This document shows, piece after piece, positions 20,690-34,400 of a stretch of 44,918 bases of DNA. This DNA is from Acanthaster planci. Its lineage: Eukaryota; Echinodermata; Asteroidea; Valvatida; Acanthasteridae. Positions within the stretch are counted from its first letter, which is position 1. Every line of letters begins with the position of its first letter. The stretch covers positions 109,578 to 154,495 of the forward strand of contig NW_019091753.1 of the NCBI RefSeq assembly GCF_001949145.1, in the 5' to 3' direction. The notes below the pieces were generated by a model. It had not been told where the DNA came from. It worked only from the letters and a program-made list of their open reading frames with translations, and did no database searches. A program made the translations under genes and the position numbers.

Positions 20690-20860
20690 AAGAATGAATA
20701 GAGTACCGAAGTGAATACGTCAAGTGCACAATTAGTGTGTAAAAGGCATGAGCGCGTGAACCAGCGCGTGAACCAACACGCGCACGTTCTCCATTCGTTT
20801 GCACTGCACTTTCTGGTTCACAGTGACGTCACACTTCGGTACTCTCGATAATTCATTCTA
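20690..20860. repeat. Interrupted inverted repeat (arms ~30 bp)
   Basis: GAATGAATAGAGTACCGAAGTG at about 20691 pairs with CACTTCGGTACTCTCGATAATTCATTC at about 20833, with a few-base insertion in one arm. The loop holds a short direct repeat of GCGCGTGAACCA. It is non-coding. Confidence 0.6.
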
Positions 20861-22999
20861 TTTGCAACGCGCAAGTACAAAATACGCAAATGTCAGCGCG
20901 TCTTTTGAAATAAGACGCACACGTACAGAGCTGTGGCACGTGTTTGTTGAAATCCCAGCTGATTATTTTAAAACAAATTTTCCTTCATTTGAGCAAGCCT
21001 CGTATGCATGTCTTTCGATGTCTGTCTTTCGATGAATAAGTTCAGCTAAATTAAAAGTCGTTCTCTAAATTCAGTAAGTGTTAAGTGAGTTGAGAGCACA
21101 GGAGCAGCAGCTGTCGTGTGCATCGAGTACCCATAAAATCTGATTAAAAAGAGCACAGCAAAATTCACGTGCAGCGCATATACACGCACGCGTTTGAGTT
21201 TCTTTTTGGCGTAGAGCAAACTTACACGCTCATTTACTGATCGTGCTTTCATGTTATTTGCGTATCGCCTTTGCTGACGTATCATTTTAATAGACACAGA
21301 TTATACATATAGCCTTACAAAAACCGTACAAAATTTCGAGTTTTCCATAGGTTTGTCAGCGGTCTAGTTTTTATATATAGGCCTATAGCTGTATGTTGCG
21401 ACCACACCGACACGTTATGCAACTGCCGTAATGGTGACCGTACCGCGTGCGTATGCTTTTACAGCGCGTAGGCATCGTATACGTGGACATGTACATGTAT
21501 TTTACGTTCGAACATTCCGCGAGCACGTGCATGTCCGATGTCCATGCTCCTCTTTGTTCCATACGCACCAAAAGGGTGCCTGAGTGTAAAACTGTGGGTT
21601 CTCAAATGTATGTCACACGTCATTTGTCAGGTTTATGCGTTTATTTGAGGGGCCAGTCAAATTAACAACAACAAAGGGAATTTCATTCAATTTTGAAATT
21701 TCTATCATGTTATTAGCATAGGCCAACTAGTAAATATTCTAAGCAACTAATTGACAATTTTGTCCACGGAGGTCTTCATGTCGTGGACTCTATAAGGATG
21801 GTGAGTTTACTGACACCAAGGCAATGATTTCTTATGCAAGCAATATCTAATTGACGCAGAAGCCAAAATGTATCTGCTTCAATTCAAATGCAGTTGACAG
21901 TCGATACCCCAGTGACATGTATCATGCAAGGTGGGTCATAGTCTGTAAAAAGTTTAAATCACTCAGATTCCTTCCAAGGCAGGATACTAGCAGCTTGTGA
22001 TAAACATCCCAAGCTCAAACAAGACCCTACAACCCTGAGGTGTTGATAAAGACATAATGCTGGGCGTGTAATTAAAGGGGTTCCGTGATCAAAGACAGAA
22101 AGGGTCTATTGCGATAGAGAGAGTGGCCATTTTGCAAAGAAAACGTATCTAAGTACACAGGAACAGGAATTTACCGGAACTTTCCAAGGATGAAATTCTG
22201 CTTTTTTACCTTATCTTGAGATTTATTCAAAGTATATCTCTAAGTTTACTATCTTAATTAGTTGTGTAATAAAAAAAGAACCTGGATACAAGAATGTTCA
22301 CTTTTGAGGAATTTTAAGTCATGTTGCTTAGTAAGCATAAATATTTTTTATCACAGAAACTCACGACAGAGAGTTGGGTTTGATTATGAGAAAAATCAGC
22401 AGTTCTGCTTTAACGTCAAAGCTGAACCCCCGATTTTTCTAAACTCAATTATATTTCAAACTGTCCTCTAGGGTTAATGAATTTACCATCCTGGACGTGG
22501 AAGGTAGAAAAGTTGCAACAAATATGATCCTCTGCTTTTTCACAGGACGGTTGAATCTTTGAAGCAAAGAAAAAGAGTCCAAAACACTGCGTCGTGTTTT
22601 TGGAGGAATGGAGTGATTTTATAAAAACCGAACTTGCTTTTGAATCGGACATTACTTAAAACAGGGCGTATTTATAAATTTTGAATGTCGTTCCCAAAGC
22701 GAAGGCTGATAACGCCCTTGTCTACGGTTCGGGCATCAACTTCCATCGCGTTAATCCTCCAGCGCCGGTCTTAAATGAAATAGAATATAGCTCTAATTTC
22801 ATAGGACGGAGTGACTTCCCTTTGAAAATTATGCGCGCGCACTTTTATATGGCTTATTCCTGTTGAAATTCACGCTAAGTGCACCGTATACGAAGTTGAC
22901 ATTTTTCAGTAACCAGTTACCAGGCCCGTTCTTCACCAGTGAGAGTTGCTTTTAGTCACCTCATAGAATTCCATATTCTGACTGTATAGTGCACCAAGA
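20861..22999. other. Spacer without recognisable gene
   Basis: Only short open frames on either strand. I see no conserved protein motif, RNA gene or clear repeat. Confidence 0.4.
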
Positions 23000-23235
23000 C
23001 CCGTTTCAAACATCGTGCTTATGCTATGTCGAATACAATTCGACAATGTTGGCATGGCCTAAGCACCACATTTGAAGCGAATTATTAGGCTCGGCAAATT
23101 AATTTCGGCACGGCAGAGGATTTGGGCTCGATAGGGTCTGCCGTGCCTATGGCAGAAGTAGGGCAGACGCACGGCGTGGTTTCAAACGTCGAGCTATGAG
23201 TCGAATACAATTGCTATTCTAGGTTGGTCCTAAAC
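23000..23235. repeat. Two direct copies of a ~45-bp motif, ~180 bp apart
   Basis: GTTTCAAACATCGTGCTTATGC...ATGTCGAATACAATT at about 23003 is repeated as GTTTCAAACGTCGAGCTATG...GTCGAATACAATT at about 23179. The space between contains GGCACGGCAG and its partial complement CTGCCGTGCC. It looks like part of a dispersed non-coding repeat. Confidence 0.5.
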
Positions 23236-26200
23236 TTCGTCGATAATTAGGAATGTGCATGCTTACAGCGTCTAGTAGAGTTGAGAAATAGTTATCAACA
23301 AACGAACGCATCAATAAATATGGCGACTATAATGGAAATTTCTTGAAATGCAAGGGGCAAATTGCTGGACGGAGCTCAGGGGAGATGGGATTTTAGTTAC
23401 ACCATTTCTCTTTCAAATTCCCGTTTGATATAAGATAATATAAACTCAAAGCTGGCCTTTGTAATCAAAACTCCTGTGCAAATGCCGGAATAGGACTCCT
23501 TCTCTGCAAAGCACATTACATTATAATTTCCATTTACATTGTTATCCAGATCCGACAGCAGGAAAACTGCCAATTACAGGATTAGGTTATTAAAAAAATA
23601 GAAACAAATACATGACACAATTTAAACTGATTATTAATCAAATGAAAATAAAACTATAAGAGAGCTAAAAGCATTAAAACATTTGTTTTATACAAAGACA
23701 AAAACAAAGCGACCCACATAACAAGCACACATTGGGGAGGCAGAAAGACAAGCACACAAACAATAAAACCCAAGAACAGAGCAAAATAAGACTAAGAAGG
23801 AAAGAAAAGATGGCAGTAGTAACACGTGGATTAATAATAATTAATAATGATTGAAAATTTATTTTAAAAATGCGCCCCTTCCATAAAAGTGATCAACGGT
23901 GCAGTACAAGTTAAATTAAAAAATAATTATTTCATAAATGAAAGATTAATCATAATTGAATAAGGATAAATGAATGAATGTCACCGCGCTAGTACCCAAA
24001 CCGCAGTATGGGGATCCGTCTGCCCCAGGGGAGTCCTGCTGCACTTTTTGTCAGTTACAGTGTACATGTATAACTTTTGACCTTAAGAAAAATCCTGCCG
24101 GGATCAAAACATATGGCCCTCCTGGTTGGTTGTTTGTATTTTTGGTTACCGTAGCCAGCAAGCACTGTGCAACAGTTTTTGAAAGAAATTTTCTTCCAAA
24201 GTTCATTAAGGGGCACCAAACTTCATTCAGCTGCAATAACTCGCAATATCTTTGTAAACGCTAACGTTGTGTTGTATTACTTGGGTTCAATTCCTCAATT
24301 TATTCCAACCATTGAATTATGTCACACCCTGTTTTTTAAAAGAAATTTTTCCAAAGAATTAAATCAATGATCAGTCTTCACATATTGTCATTTTTATACA
24401 AAAGCCAAAGGGAATATAAAATAAACGCAGATTTGTTGACCAGAAATAAATTTTATTGCAAAAAAACATCGAACAAGGAAGTAAATGAAACTCCACTGCA
24501 TCATGACAAGTCAACAACTTGAAGAATTATTTTGTAAAGTAACGTTACTGTTGACACACCATACATTATTAAAATTACTATGAATGGACTTCACCCGAGT
24601 TTCATCTAAGAAGAATTAATCAAGCAACCTTTTAACATTAAACAATTAACCAATGTTTTACAAGGCTAAAAGGGAACCGAATGCCAAAAATGGCTACCCA
24701 AGCATAATAAAAAGTAAATTACAACTGGGCATGTTGGACACTGTCAGGAATTATATTGTGAATTACAGGTACGCAGATTTCACCCATATTTCAAAGAAGT
24801 TAGTATGTGTACCAGTTACATTTTGTATGGAGATAAAAAATATAAGAATAAAATGTTATTCTCCTGCTGCACCTTATAGCATCAGACTGTGTTTAAAACA
24901 GCTTTACAAATCGTCTACATTATCACCCAAAGCAGAGTCTTGGCCGCCAGAAAATAAACGTCGCCAGCAGTGATGTCAGAGTGGTTGGTTTCTTGCTGTG
25001 GATGACATTGACGTGTACGTGGCTCAATAACTGATACAGATGACCAGAAATGCTTCCTCGAAGGCATATCCTGACGTACCAGGTGACAAACTGTCAAGAA
25101 ACAGATTTAAGAAAATAACTCTCCGTTTACAGAAATGGAGATCATGAAACAAACTATATAGGGAAATTGACTGGGTGCTTACAAATGATTATAAAGATGA
25201 AAGAAGAAATTGACGGGAGAGATGGAGCTGTAGAGAAATAGACCTTTGGTCTAGAAAAGCACAATTCATTTTTCTACCCTAAAAAGGCCAGTATAAATAG
25301 TACATGACTGAGTATACACAACAGTCCATGAGAGGGCGAGAAAATAAACACGTTTGGCCTGTTTCATGCTGTATTTACCATAAACCTCACCTAGGAAAGT
25401 TGTCCATATCTACTGGTAGATCATGTAAGAATCTCTGTGATACTTCACTTTGATGCCTACACGGTATGTGTTACGTATCCATAGAAGCATGTTTTCTCAG
25501 CCTTCAGTTCAGCAGCTCTTTTCAGCTATTCTCCAACCACCACCCAAACAATGTATAAAAGAACATTAATGTTGAAAAGATATTTTCAAGTTTGCATTTT
25601 TCCATGAATTCCAGCAATCATAAATACAAGTACTTGTTTCAGGAGGGCTTTTCAAATACTGAAATTATATCAATGGAATAAACACATGAATTTGAAACCA
25701 TGTTTTTCTTTTGTCTATTATATGGCGTATACTTTCAAATTTCTTGATGGTTGTAAATCTCCCTCAATTTATCTAGGTTTGTACACTTTGGAAAGAATGC
25801 TGCATTATGATTCCATTTTTTAAACATAACACTGAAGATGGGTTCGATTATAAACTACATATAGGTACACAAACCTCAATCACTTGACTCGGTGCACATG
25901 GATGGATCCCGTCCCTTTTTCTTGCCTTTCCATATTAAGCATTCTTTCTTGCCACACATGCTACAAAGTGGAAGCAAGACATGAATGGATCAGGATAGGA
26001 TGGTACCAAACAACGGTCATTCATCTAGGCAGAAATTTATCAAAGAAATAAATAGATAAACACTGGAAATTCAAATAAAATCTGGGCAAGATTTATAAAA
26101 ACATGAAAGAAAATGTATACAGTATACTGGCTATATTGGGACGCACATGAGTGGGCATGGTGGGACAGACATGCCTACAGTCCCAGAGTTGTCCTTGAAC

Positions 26201-28149
26201 AAAATGTCAGAGGCAAGTCTGATAAGAATAACTTGGCACAGTTGGTATACTGTATGGTACTTGGTCATGTTGGTAGGCGTGGTAAGCTAAAGTAGTGTCA
26301 CATTCTACAGCAAAATCATTCATGAGTTGAGCCTTGAAAGACATACACACCTTTTTCCATGCTCTCTGTGACATCTGCATTCCCTAGTTGTACCTCTTGC
26401 TCACACTTGACTTTTGTCCTATGAATTTTTTGGTGTTGAGTGAACCTGCATTTTCGGCCAAAGCCAAATCTCCCCGACACTTGCATTTGCAACATTATCA
26501 ACTTGTACTGATTTAGATACTGACTACACTTGTCGGCAACACAGCGCTCCTTGCTATCACAGTCTGAAACTTTCCACCACTTCTCAACAGACAATTACAG
26601 GATATTAACCTTTTTTCACATTCGGGAACACTAACTCGGATTTTTCTTCCTCAGGCTCCATTTTTTAGTCAAGAGTATGCACAGCCATGACAGCATGTGC
26701 ATGTAAACAAATCCCAAAATTAAATCCACGGAGAAACCTTAAAATCCCAAGGAAAATCCTCAGGTGCAGGGACCGGATGACTCCTACATTCTACCTGTAT
26801 AAATAGAAAAAATAAGGAAACCCCATAGTTATTGAAAAAGGTGTGGGCCCATATCCAAGGGGACCGTCGAACCCAGTACAGGTATAATGCGCACAGGCTT
26901 GCAGGCGTAGCATACATTGTGTGGACCTCTGCACAAAAGAAGTCCACATAATGTAGGGTCCGATGGCGTTGTGTCGACTCGCACACGTCCACACAATGTT
27001 TTCTCCTCTCTGAAAAACAGTTTTAGGGGCCTAGCTCGGCGGAGTTATCCTAAGTAGAGAAAAAGCAGCATTTTCCTCAGGTTTCCTTAATCACAGGAGG
27101 ACAAGGGAATGTCCACACTTTGTATGTAAAACAGGTATGCGTGGATACGAGTACGTTTCGGTACGAGTTAACTTTTAACGCATTGCACTAATACGTACAA
27201 TGACGTCAAATTACCCGACTAAAAGGCACAAACAAAAACTTTCCGTTCTCATTCATCTTCTTGCATGAAACTTTCTCATTAGAGCGTTCATGATATTCCC
27301 CACTAAATAAAGATATCATGAAAAACCCGGCAAAACTCACAAAGTCCTCTCTAAAATGTTGACTTCACTTCCCACTTCTGACTGTTACATTGGAGGTACA
27401 TGTACGTACGCCTAAGAAAGGCAGGCACAAATTGGCAGAAACTGATTTTTATCGTGTGCAAGTTAGAAAAAGGGACTTTCAGTGTTTTAAATATTAAAAG
27501 GTACAGAAATGACGGGCAAGCAACTATATCTGAGCTTGATGTTGATCGATTACTTTTGGGGTCCACCTGTTCGAGTCAAGAGCCAGTTCACTGGCTTCTG
27601 GTTATGGTGGGCTTCAGTACGCATGCACACAAACTAAGTGAGGCATGAACATTCGTGAGACACGAGGCATTGGTCAAGTGCCGGCAAGAATCTTGAACAG
27701 TTGAACACCACATTTTTTCACGATTAGACAGTTTATCCTCTACCCAGTTCGAGGTCGTCCTGTTCAAGATCGGGTCTCATACGGCAAATGAAAGCAGTGT
27801 GGCAGCATTAGAGTACACCACCACCACGTCTATATTTCCGGAAGACGGTGTAACTTGGGATGTTGATCTCAGCATCTAACACAGCTTCAGTTAGCCAAGC
27901 CTCAGTCAGAGCAAGGAAAGTAAACATACCACCTGGCTGAGGGTGGGGGAATTAGTGAGCTTTTTTTGAAAGTTTTCACTGGTCTAAACATGCAGCTATT
28001 ACCTACGTTTAAGCATAAGATGTCTGTGATCTTGTTATTGACGTTAGCACCAGCAGTTTCTTTCGAGTATATCGAGTAATGGTACATCCTAAAGAAAGAG
28101 TTGAACTAACGAGTCAAACGCGGAATGAAATACGTGGGAACTTCTTGTT
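23236..28149. other. Long spacer upstream of protease copy 3; no gene supported
   Basis: AT-rich sequence with many short open frames on both strands. The most suggestive are two minus-strand segments around 26351..26661 (starting MEPEEEKSELVFPNVKK), which would need a 46-base intron, and a minus-strand segment ending at 24915 that follows a good acceptor. None shows a family I recognise and their splice phases do not join into one protein, so I do not call a gene. Confidence 0.4.
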
Positions 28150-28157
28150 TATAAAAA
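28150..28157 (+). promoter_or_regulatory. Possible TATA box for protease copy 3
   Basis: TATAAAAA lies 330 bases before the ATG at 28480. A strong acceptor-like sequence (TTTTCTCTTAAAAGTGTGCAG, AG at 28459-28460) sits just before the start codon. The 5' UTR could therefore be spliced, which would fit a promoter this far upstream. There is no direct evidence for the start site. Confidence 0.3.
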
Positions 28158-28479
28158 CACATGTCCTGTTGCATTGAACAAACACACAGTTTAATCGCTA
28201 CTATCTGCTCAAAATGTGGCCTAGAAATTTTGTTCCAGTTATTTATCTAAAAATGAGGGCATTTTTACGAGAACAGTCGAAGGCTTTAATCGTTTCATCT
28301 TGTTTATTCGTAAGGTATACAGCAATTTGAACGGAAATGAAGGAATTAGAGAACACATAAATACGCTGGAAATTATTTTGACGATTCAATCAAAAGTTGC
28401 TCTAGGAAGACTGTTGTATTCAACTTTGTAGGCTTTTACTTTTCTCTTAAAAGTGTGCAGCCCAATCCTCCAACCGACC

Positions 28480-31400
28480 ATGAAGCTTCTTCTGCTGTGT
28501 CTGTGTGTTGCTCTGGCTCATGCTCGACTGGCTCCTCTCCTCACGACCAACGGGCGTGCCGTACCCGACAGCTGGATCGTAGAAGTCGAGGTAGGTTTCG
28601 AAAGAACCTTGCATATAAAATTCGCTTCGAGCAGAAGGACCCTCTCATTGCTTGAAAAGAGCCATATTGGTCGGAAGTGTTAATTTTGTTGGTAGTGATG
28701 CGACCTTAAAGCGTGCATTTCATAGTCGTTCGTGAACCAACGAATTTTAGCTCCGACCGAAGGAGCCTCCATTGCTATAAAATTGGTCCAGCTGGGGCAT
28801 CATAATACCTTGCTTGGTCAACCGACTCGTGCAATGTTAGACGGGAGGGCGCACGTTCCTCATTTCGTCAGTTATATGCAATGTTCATAATACTACGGAG
28901 TTATTTGAAATAAAAGGTGCCATTTAGAATGATTCAGTGACGTCACCAAGGCTTAATGTCTAGGGGGCGCCCGGGGATGCACACAACTTTTCAAGGGGGT
29001 ACCACAACAAAATAAGCTGCAGCTGCACAGCTCTATAAACTCAACGGAGATTATTTAGAGATTTCACAAAAGGGCACCCGGGGGGCAAGGGCATCCGCTA
29101 GGGGGGGGGGGGAACGTGCCTCCGTGCCCCCCCCGTAGTTAGGGTACTGGACTTATTGTACAAATATGCCTATGAATTAAAGCACTTGAGACCAGCTCAG
29201 GGTAGTCGCCTAGTCGGTCACAAAAGAATCAATGTTGGGGGTCTATGTTATAAGAGATTTACTCCCGCGTAGTATTTTGGGGATGGCTAGGATAAAGTAT
29301 TGACGTGGCTACCACTTGTGAAATAAAAAGAAAATATTCCTTGTGGTTATTATCTTGAATTTCAAGTAAAACACAAGTTATGAAATTGTTCCTTAGCGTT
29401 ACCTTGAAGCACCCTTTCTATTTTGCGCTGTTTTCTATGAGAAGTCAATGGAGTGCAACCATGCAATTGCTCTCATAGATTCCGTGTAGCCTACATGTAT
29501 TCCAATGTATTCCATGCATTGACCGTACAAAGACGTACAAAACAAGTGTCTCAAGCCTAATGCTCGCCGAAATTTCGGCTGTGCGAGGAGCCTATCCGTG
29601 ACAGTCGGCATTTGGCAGAACGAATTTTTAGGAAGGATGGTCGACGACCCACCAACCAGATGGCGTAGATTTAAATCAGGAGAAAATATGAAATGTTAGC
29701 TAACCTACTAAAGTCTATTACTGCTGTGTATTTCAGGATTTTGACCAGCTGGGGCGCGTGCAAGAAGAGATTGAGGACATCTTCTCCATATTCCGTGCAC
29801 CTGCTCCCAAAATCACCAAACTTGAAATACTCATGCCGGTTCTGATGCTTAAGATTCCACAACACATCCTCACCCGGGTAAGTTACCAGGTCAACTTTGG
29901 ATTTCCATCAGACGAGAAGTAGCTGTGAGTTGTCAGTGAGTCAACAATGTAGTTTGAAATTCTCTTGCATCTTTTGCGAAGGCAGAAATAGTCACATTCC
30001 AAAGTGGATAATTTTCATTTATTTTTCGTGCTTTATTTTTGTATGTTGCTTGTTGTTTTATAGGTTGTTGTTATTGCTTGTTCTTGAAATGCTAAAAGCC
30101 ATATCATTTTGGTTCAGGTGCGTGCTATTGAGGGTGTTGAGTACATTCACGAGGACTCCATCTTAACACTTTTCGGCTCACAAAATAACCCACCATGGGG
30201 TATTGATCGCATAGACAGTCGCAGTGGAAGGGACGGTGTGTTCAACTACAACGATGATGGTATGTTACTTTGGCATAACGTGATCATTACTTTCATAAAC
30301 TGCCAGGGAAGTCAGAAGATGGACCATAAGAGTCGAGCGGTGCAGATTCCTTTAAAGAGGAATAAATAAAAAATACATTATTAACAACTTCCGTAAAAGT
30401 TTTATCACCGAAGCAAACCTAGCTGTGATTGTAGTGTATCTCGTTATATTTATTAAAGCTTCCTATTGAATGAAGTTGTTTCAGCAATGTGCTTGTTTAT
30501 TAACTTGAAGGTATTGATGAAGGTAAGTTCCAGAGTAAACTGTACCTCTTACTGCTCATTTAAACGCCAATTTAACGGTACCATAATTAAATTTACCAAC
30601 TGTTGCAAATCATCTAGTAATCCTATAGCATTTAGTGTAATCCGAAGAGGAATGTGGTTCCTCCCATAATAGTTATTTACGATGACAAAAATAATAATGA
30701 TGATAAGATTAATAATGGTAAACATTCCGTCAAAGTCAAAGTGGAAGTCGCATACACCCAAGATGCATTGCCATTGCTGCCCGTCTGACATACGTCCCCT
30801 CAGCTTTTCTTCGTTGCGCTAGTGTAAAGTGACAGAGAAGCTTGACATACAAGAATTTGATGCTGTTTGGATTTGGTTCGCACGAAATGAGGTCCTAAAT
30901 TAGCTCTTCAGTGGCGCAAAGAGTATGGCCAGCAAATTTTAGCCACCTTGCGTTGAGGAACAAAACCTTAGCCATATATCTGATTGTTGCACGGGCTAGC
31001 TGTCTAGTCCATGTTGTGGGCTATACGAAGCAGACGCACGAAGCACCCATTAGGTCATCAGGTAACATTTCTTGGTTTGCGGACCAAAGTTTCGGCGTTT
31101 TGCATTCGTATAGTAGCACAGGATCAACTGTCACTCTGAACAGCCTCAGCTGAGTGTTCATAGGGAGAGTGGAGCTTTCTAGATTTCAAATAATTTTCTG
31201 CAGGCACCAAAATCCAAAGCTTTCCTGATTAAAATGTCCTTGTAGCTGGTGCACATCCGGCCCCAACCTACTTGAAGTCTTGCACTATTCCAGGAGGGTG
31301 CCGTCTTATAGTGTCAGATTATAGTGGTACTTTACAGCATTCCATGGACTTGGTCCTCTTCCTATTGCTTTGAGGACTAACAACGGAACCTGCCTGCTCC

Positions 31401-34400
31401 GGGGCCAGTAGTGGTTCTGGATGATCAAAGTTCTGTTGTACGGCTTTGCTGAAAGAGAGGTAAGGCCGCTGTAGGCCGTGGAGTCACTTTAGGTCTCCTT
31501 GCTTTGGAATGGGGGGGACGAGTATTTTTCCCATTCTTGGGGAGCAATGTTGGTTTCCAAAGCAATGTTTAATGATGAGATTGTTTGAGACAATACCAGA
31601 TTAGAATGACTAAGCCAGGAGACCGTCCCAATCAGGAGCTATGAACTTCGTATCTTTAGAGGCAGATTTAAGTTCATCCATAGCTAAGAGATCTATCAAA
31701 ATAGGTAGCAAGTATGAGAAATTTCCTGGGATAGGCAAATAGCTATAGTCTACAGTATATATCATGCTACTTTGGGAAATGGGCCTGTCTGGTTGCACTC
31801 CTCTCTGCTGGTTTACCCTTTTTGATCTTTGGAGGTGTGGATATTGGATATGTGGATATGAACAACTTCCCAAGCAAACTTGTACTTAGCCACACGATGT
31901 GCCTTTTCAACGATAGCACGTCACTCCTCAAAGTAGGTCTCAACCTTGTTAGAGAGGCCTTTAGACATCTCTAAGCTAATCTGGCTGCGCACTGCTTAGG
32001 AGTTGAGACTATGTTTTTTTCTTCATCAACTCCTGTATATCTGTGTCATCCCTAAGGACTCTGCGCCTTCTTCGCGGGACTTCAGGGTGAATTGATTGGC
32101 TTCCGTGCTATTTGACCTAGAAGTGAATCAGACAACGATGTCTAACGGTTGTGAATACACGGTTGAAGTTGTCTTTGACCTGACTGGGATCTAAAAGGAG
32201 AGTTTGGTTGCGCTTTGGGGGTCTCTAGAGAGGCAGTGAGGATCCTGTGATCTGAGTTGATTTCTCGATTTGTGAAGGACGAACCATTTCTCCATTTCTT
32301 TTGCATTACTCTGTGGTCAATTTCTGTCTTCAAGGGGGAATGTAACCTTTCTTGCGGGCCTTTTCAACCCATTCATGAGCATTTTCTTTCATGATATGTA
32401 ATATTTTAATCTATTTTTGAAAGCTTCTCCACAATGAACATTTTAAAAATGTCATTTTCTCTGATAGCTCAGGGTGAAGGGGCGAACATATTCATTGTGG
32501 ACTCTGGCGTCAATATCAATCACCAGGCATTTGGTGGACGAGCTTCCCTTCTATTTGGGGAAAAAGATGTTGGTGGACATGGTACTCACTGCGCTGGCAT
32601 AGCTGGAGCAGACATCTACGGCATCGCACGTAAAGCTAAAATCTACAGCTGCAACGTGTGCAGTGGAGGGTGCTGGAGTAATACAATTGCCAGCGGTATG
32701 TTTGGCAAACACTTAATTCCAAGACTTTGTTTTTAATAATCTCACAAGTGTTATTCGTGTGTGTAGTTTTGTCTCACCCACGTACTCTTGTCCTGTCACT
32801 GAACATACACTGAACTTTGTTCTTGAAATTCAGATGCAGGAGAAAGGTCGCGGGAGGCTCAGCATGCAACCAACAATTTCCACATGTATTCAATTAAAGC
32901 GATTTTTAAAAAACAGTTTGCGGTAACAAATTTTTTAGGGTACGACTGCTCTTTTCCGCTTTACCACTCCTATTCGTTGCTCACCTCGTACATAGCAGCC
33001 GGTACGAAAGAAAACTGTCCTTACACTGCTATAGTTATTTGGATTTTGTGCAGGTGATCTGTACATTTAATACCTGACTGCAAATTACAACAGTAACTCC
33101 TAATGCAAGATTGTGCAAGTGTCTATTGCTGGAGAGAGTGAATGGAAACATTCTGATGTGGTCGCTGCACAGCCATTCCGGGAAACATGCACTGAACTTC
33201 ACATTTAAAACTAAACAATAGCAATTGTTTCACCGTATGTTTCGGATTCATTCTTGAATACAACAACAAATTATTAATGTTAAACTTAATCCCTTAAAGT
33301 GTAGGGCCCTACAAGTCTCAAGAAAAACTCTTCGGTTTGTGATCTCAGAAGATTATTTATGATAAACCTTCAACGTGAGTTCAGCCAAAAATCCTTGACC
33401 TTTGACTTCTAAGCAACTTAAAACGGAACTCATAATTGACCATATTCTTATATAAAAGCTGATCATTAAGTTATTCATGCTGAAGATCCTCAAAAAATTT
33501 AGTTTTCCCACCGAAGAAATGGGTCTAGTGTCTAAATCCTACGTCACAGGAATAGAACACGCTGATTTAGTTTATAGTATCACCACAAAACAATCTAATG
33601 ATTCTACTTTCTGAAACGAGCTTGTGGAATAATTGTTTAAATGTACAATCACAAGCGATTTTACCATTTGGGTCACGATTTGTGGATTTTTAACAAACCA
33701 AAAAAATGAAATGACAATTTCTTTTGACGTGCAGGACAAAATCTGGTGAGGTGATTAAATGACAAATCCTTATGTGAAAACATGAAGTATCCCATCCACC
33801 AGGATTCACACCCCTTCACTCACAGGTTTGAGGAAACGGGATACTCAAAATGGACTAAATCACCTGAAAAGAGGTCTTCTCACATTTATATCTGGAAGGC
33901 TTTTTTGTTTTTAAAAAGACTAAACGCTTTTCCTTTCCACACTCGAGATCAACAAGCATGTGAATGCCACCACGCTGCTTTCCTTGAACAGCGATTTTGT
34001 CTACTTTTCAACTAACAGTTGTTTCCGTTTCCTCACAAGCTTTGGATTATATTGTCCAAAAATTCGGTTCCGGCAATGGCAAGGGAGTGGTATCAATGTC
34101 CCTGGGCGGAGGGTATAGTAACCTCATGAACACTCTCGTCCAGAGGATGCTCAACAGGGGATACACAGTTTCTGTTGCTGCGGGAAACTCAAACATCGAT
34201 GCCTGCAATGTTTCACCAGCAGCAGTGAAAGGAGTGAGTTTTTGTTTTCCACTGTCAAAATGTCATAAAAGTACCGAGTCCGTTTGCCGATACTCCGTCA
34301 GAGATTTAGATATGACTCTCCATTCCCCAAAACGCTGTCTCCCTTGCTGCTAGCAAGCACATCGCTCGCTCTATTCAGCTCTTTTTCAGAATAAAAATGG

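Noticed and set aside
26351-26661. Possible two-exon minus-strand gene starting MEPEEEKSELVFPNVKK
   Set aside because: Phases of the two segments agree, but the intron would be only 46 bases. Further exon-like pieces near 25960 and 25090 do not join in frame, and no family is recognised.
28591-28683. Continuation of exon 1 of protease copy 3 past the GTAGGT donor
   Set aside because: The frame runs only about 30 codons into sequence unlike a subtilase propeptide, while splicing to 29737 continues the propeptide in phase.
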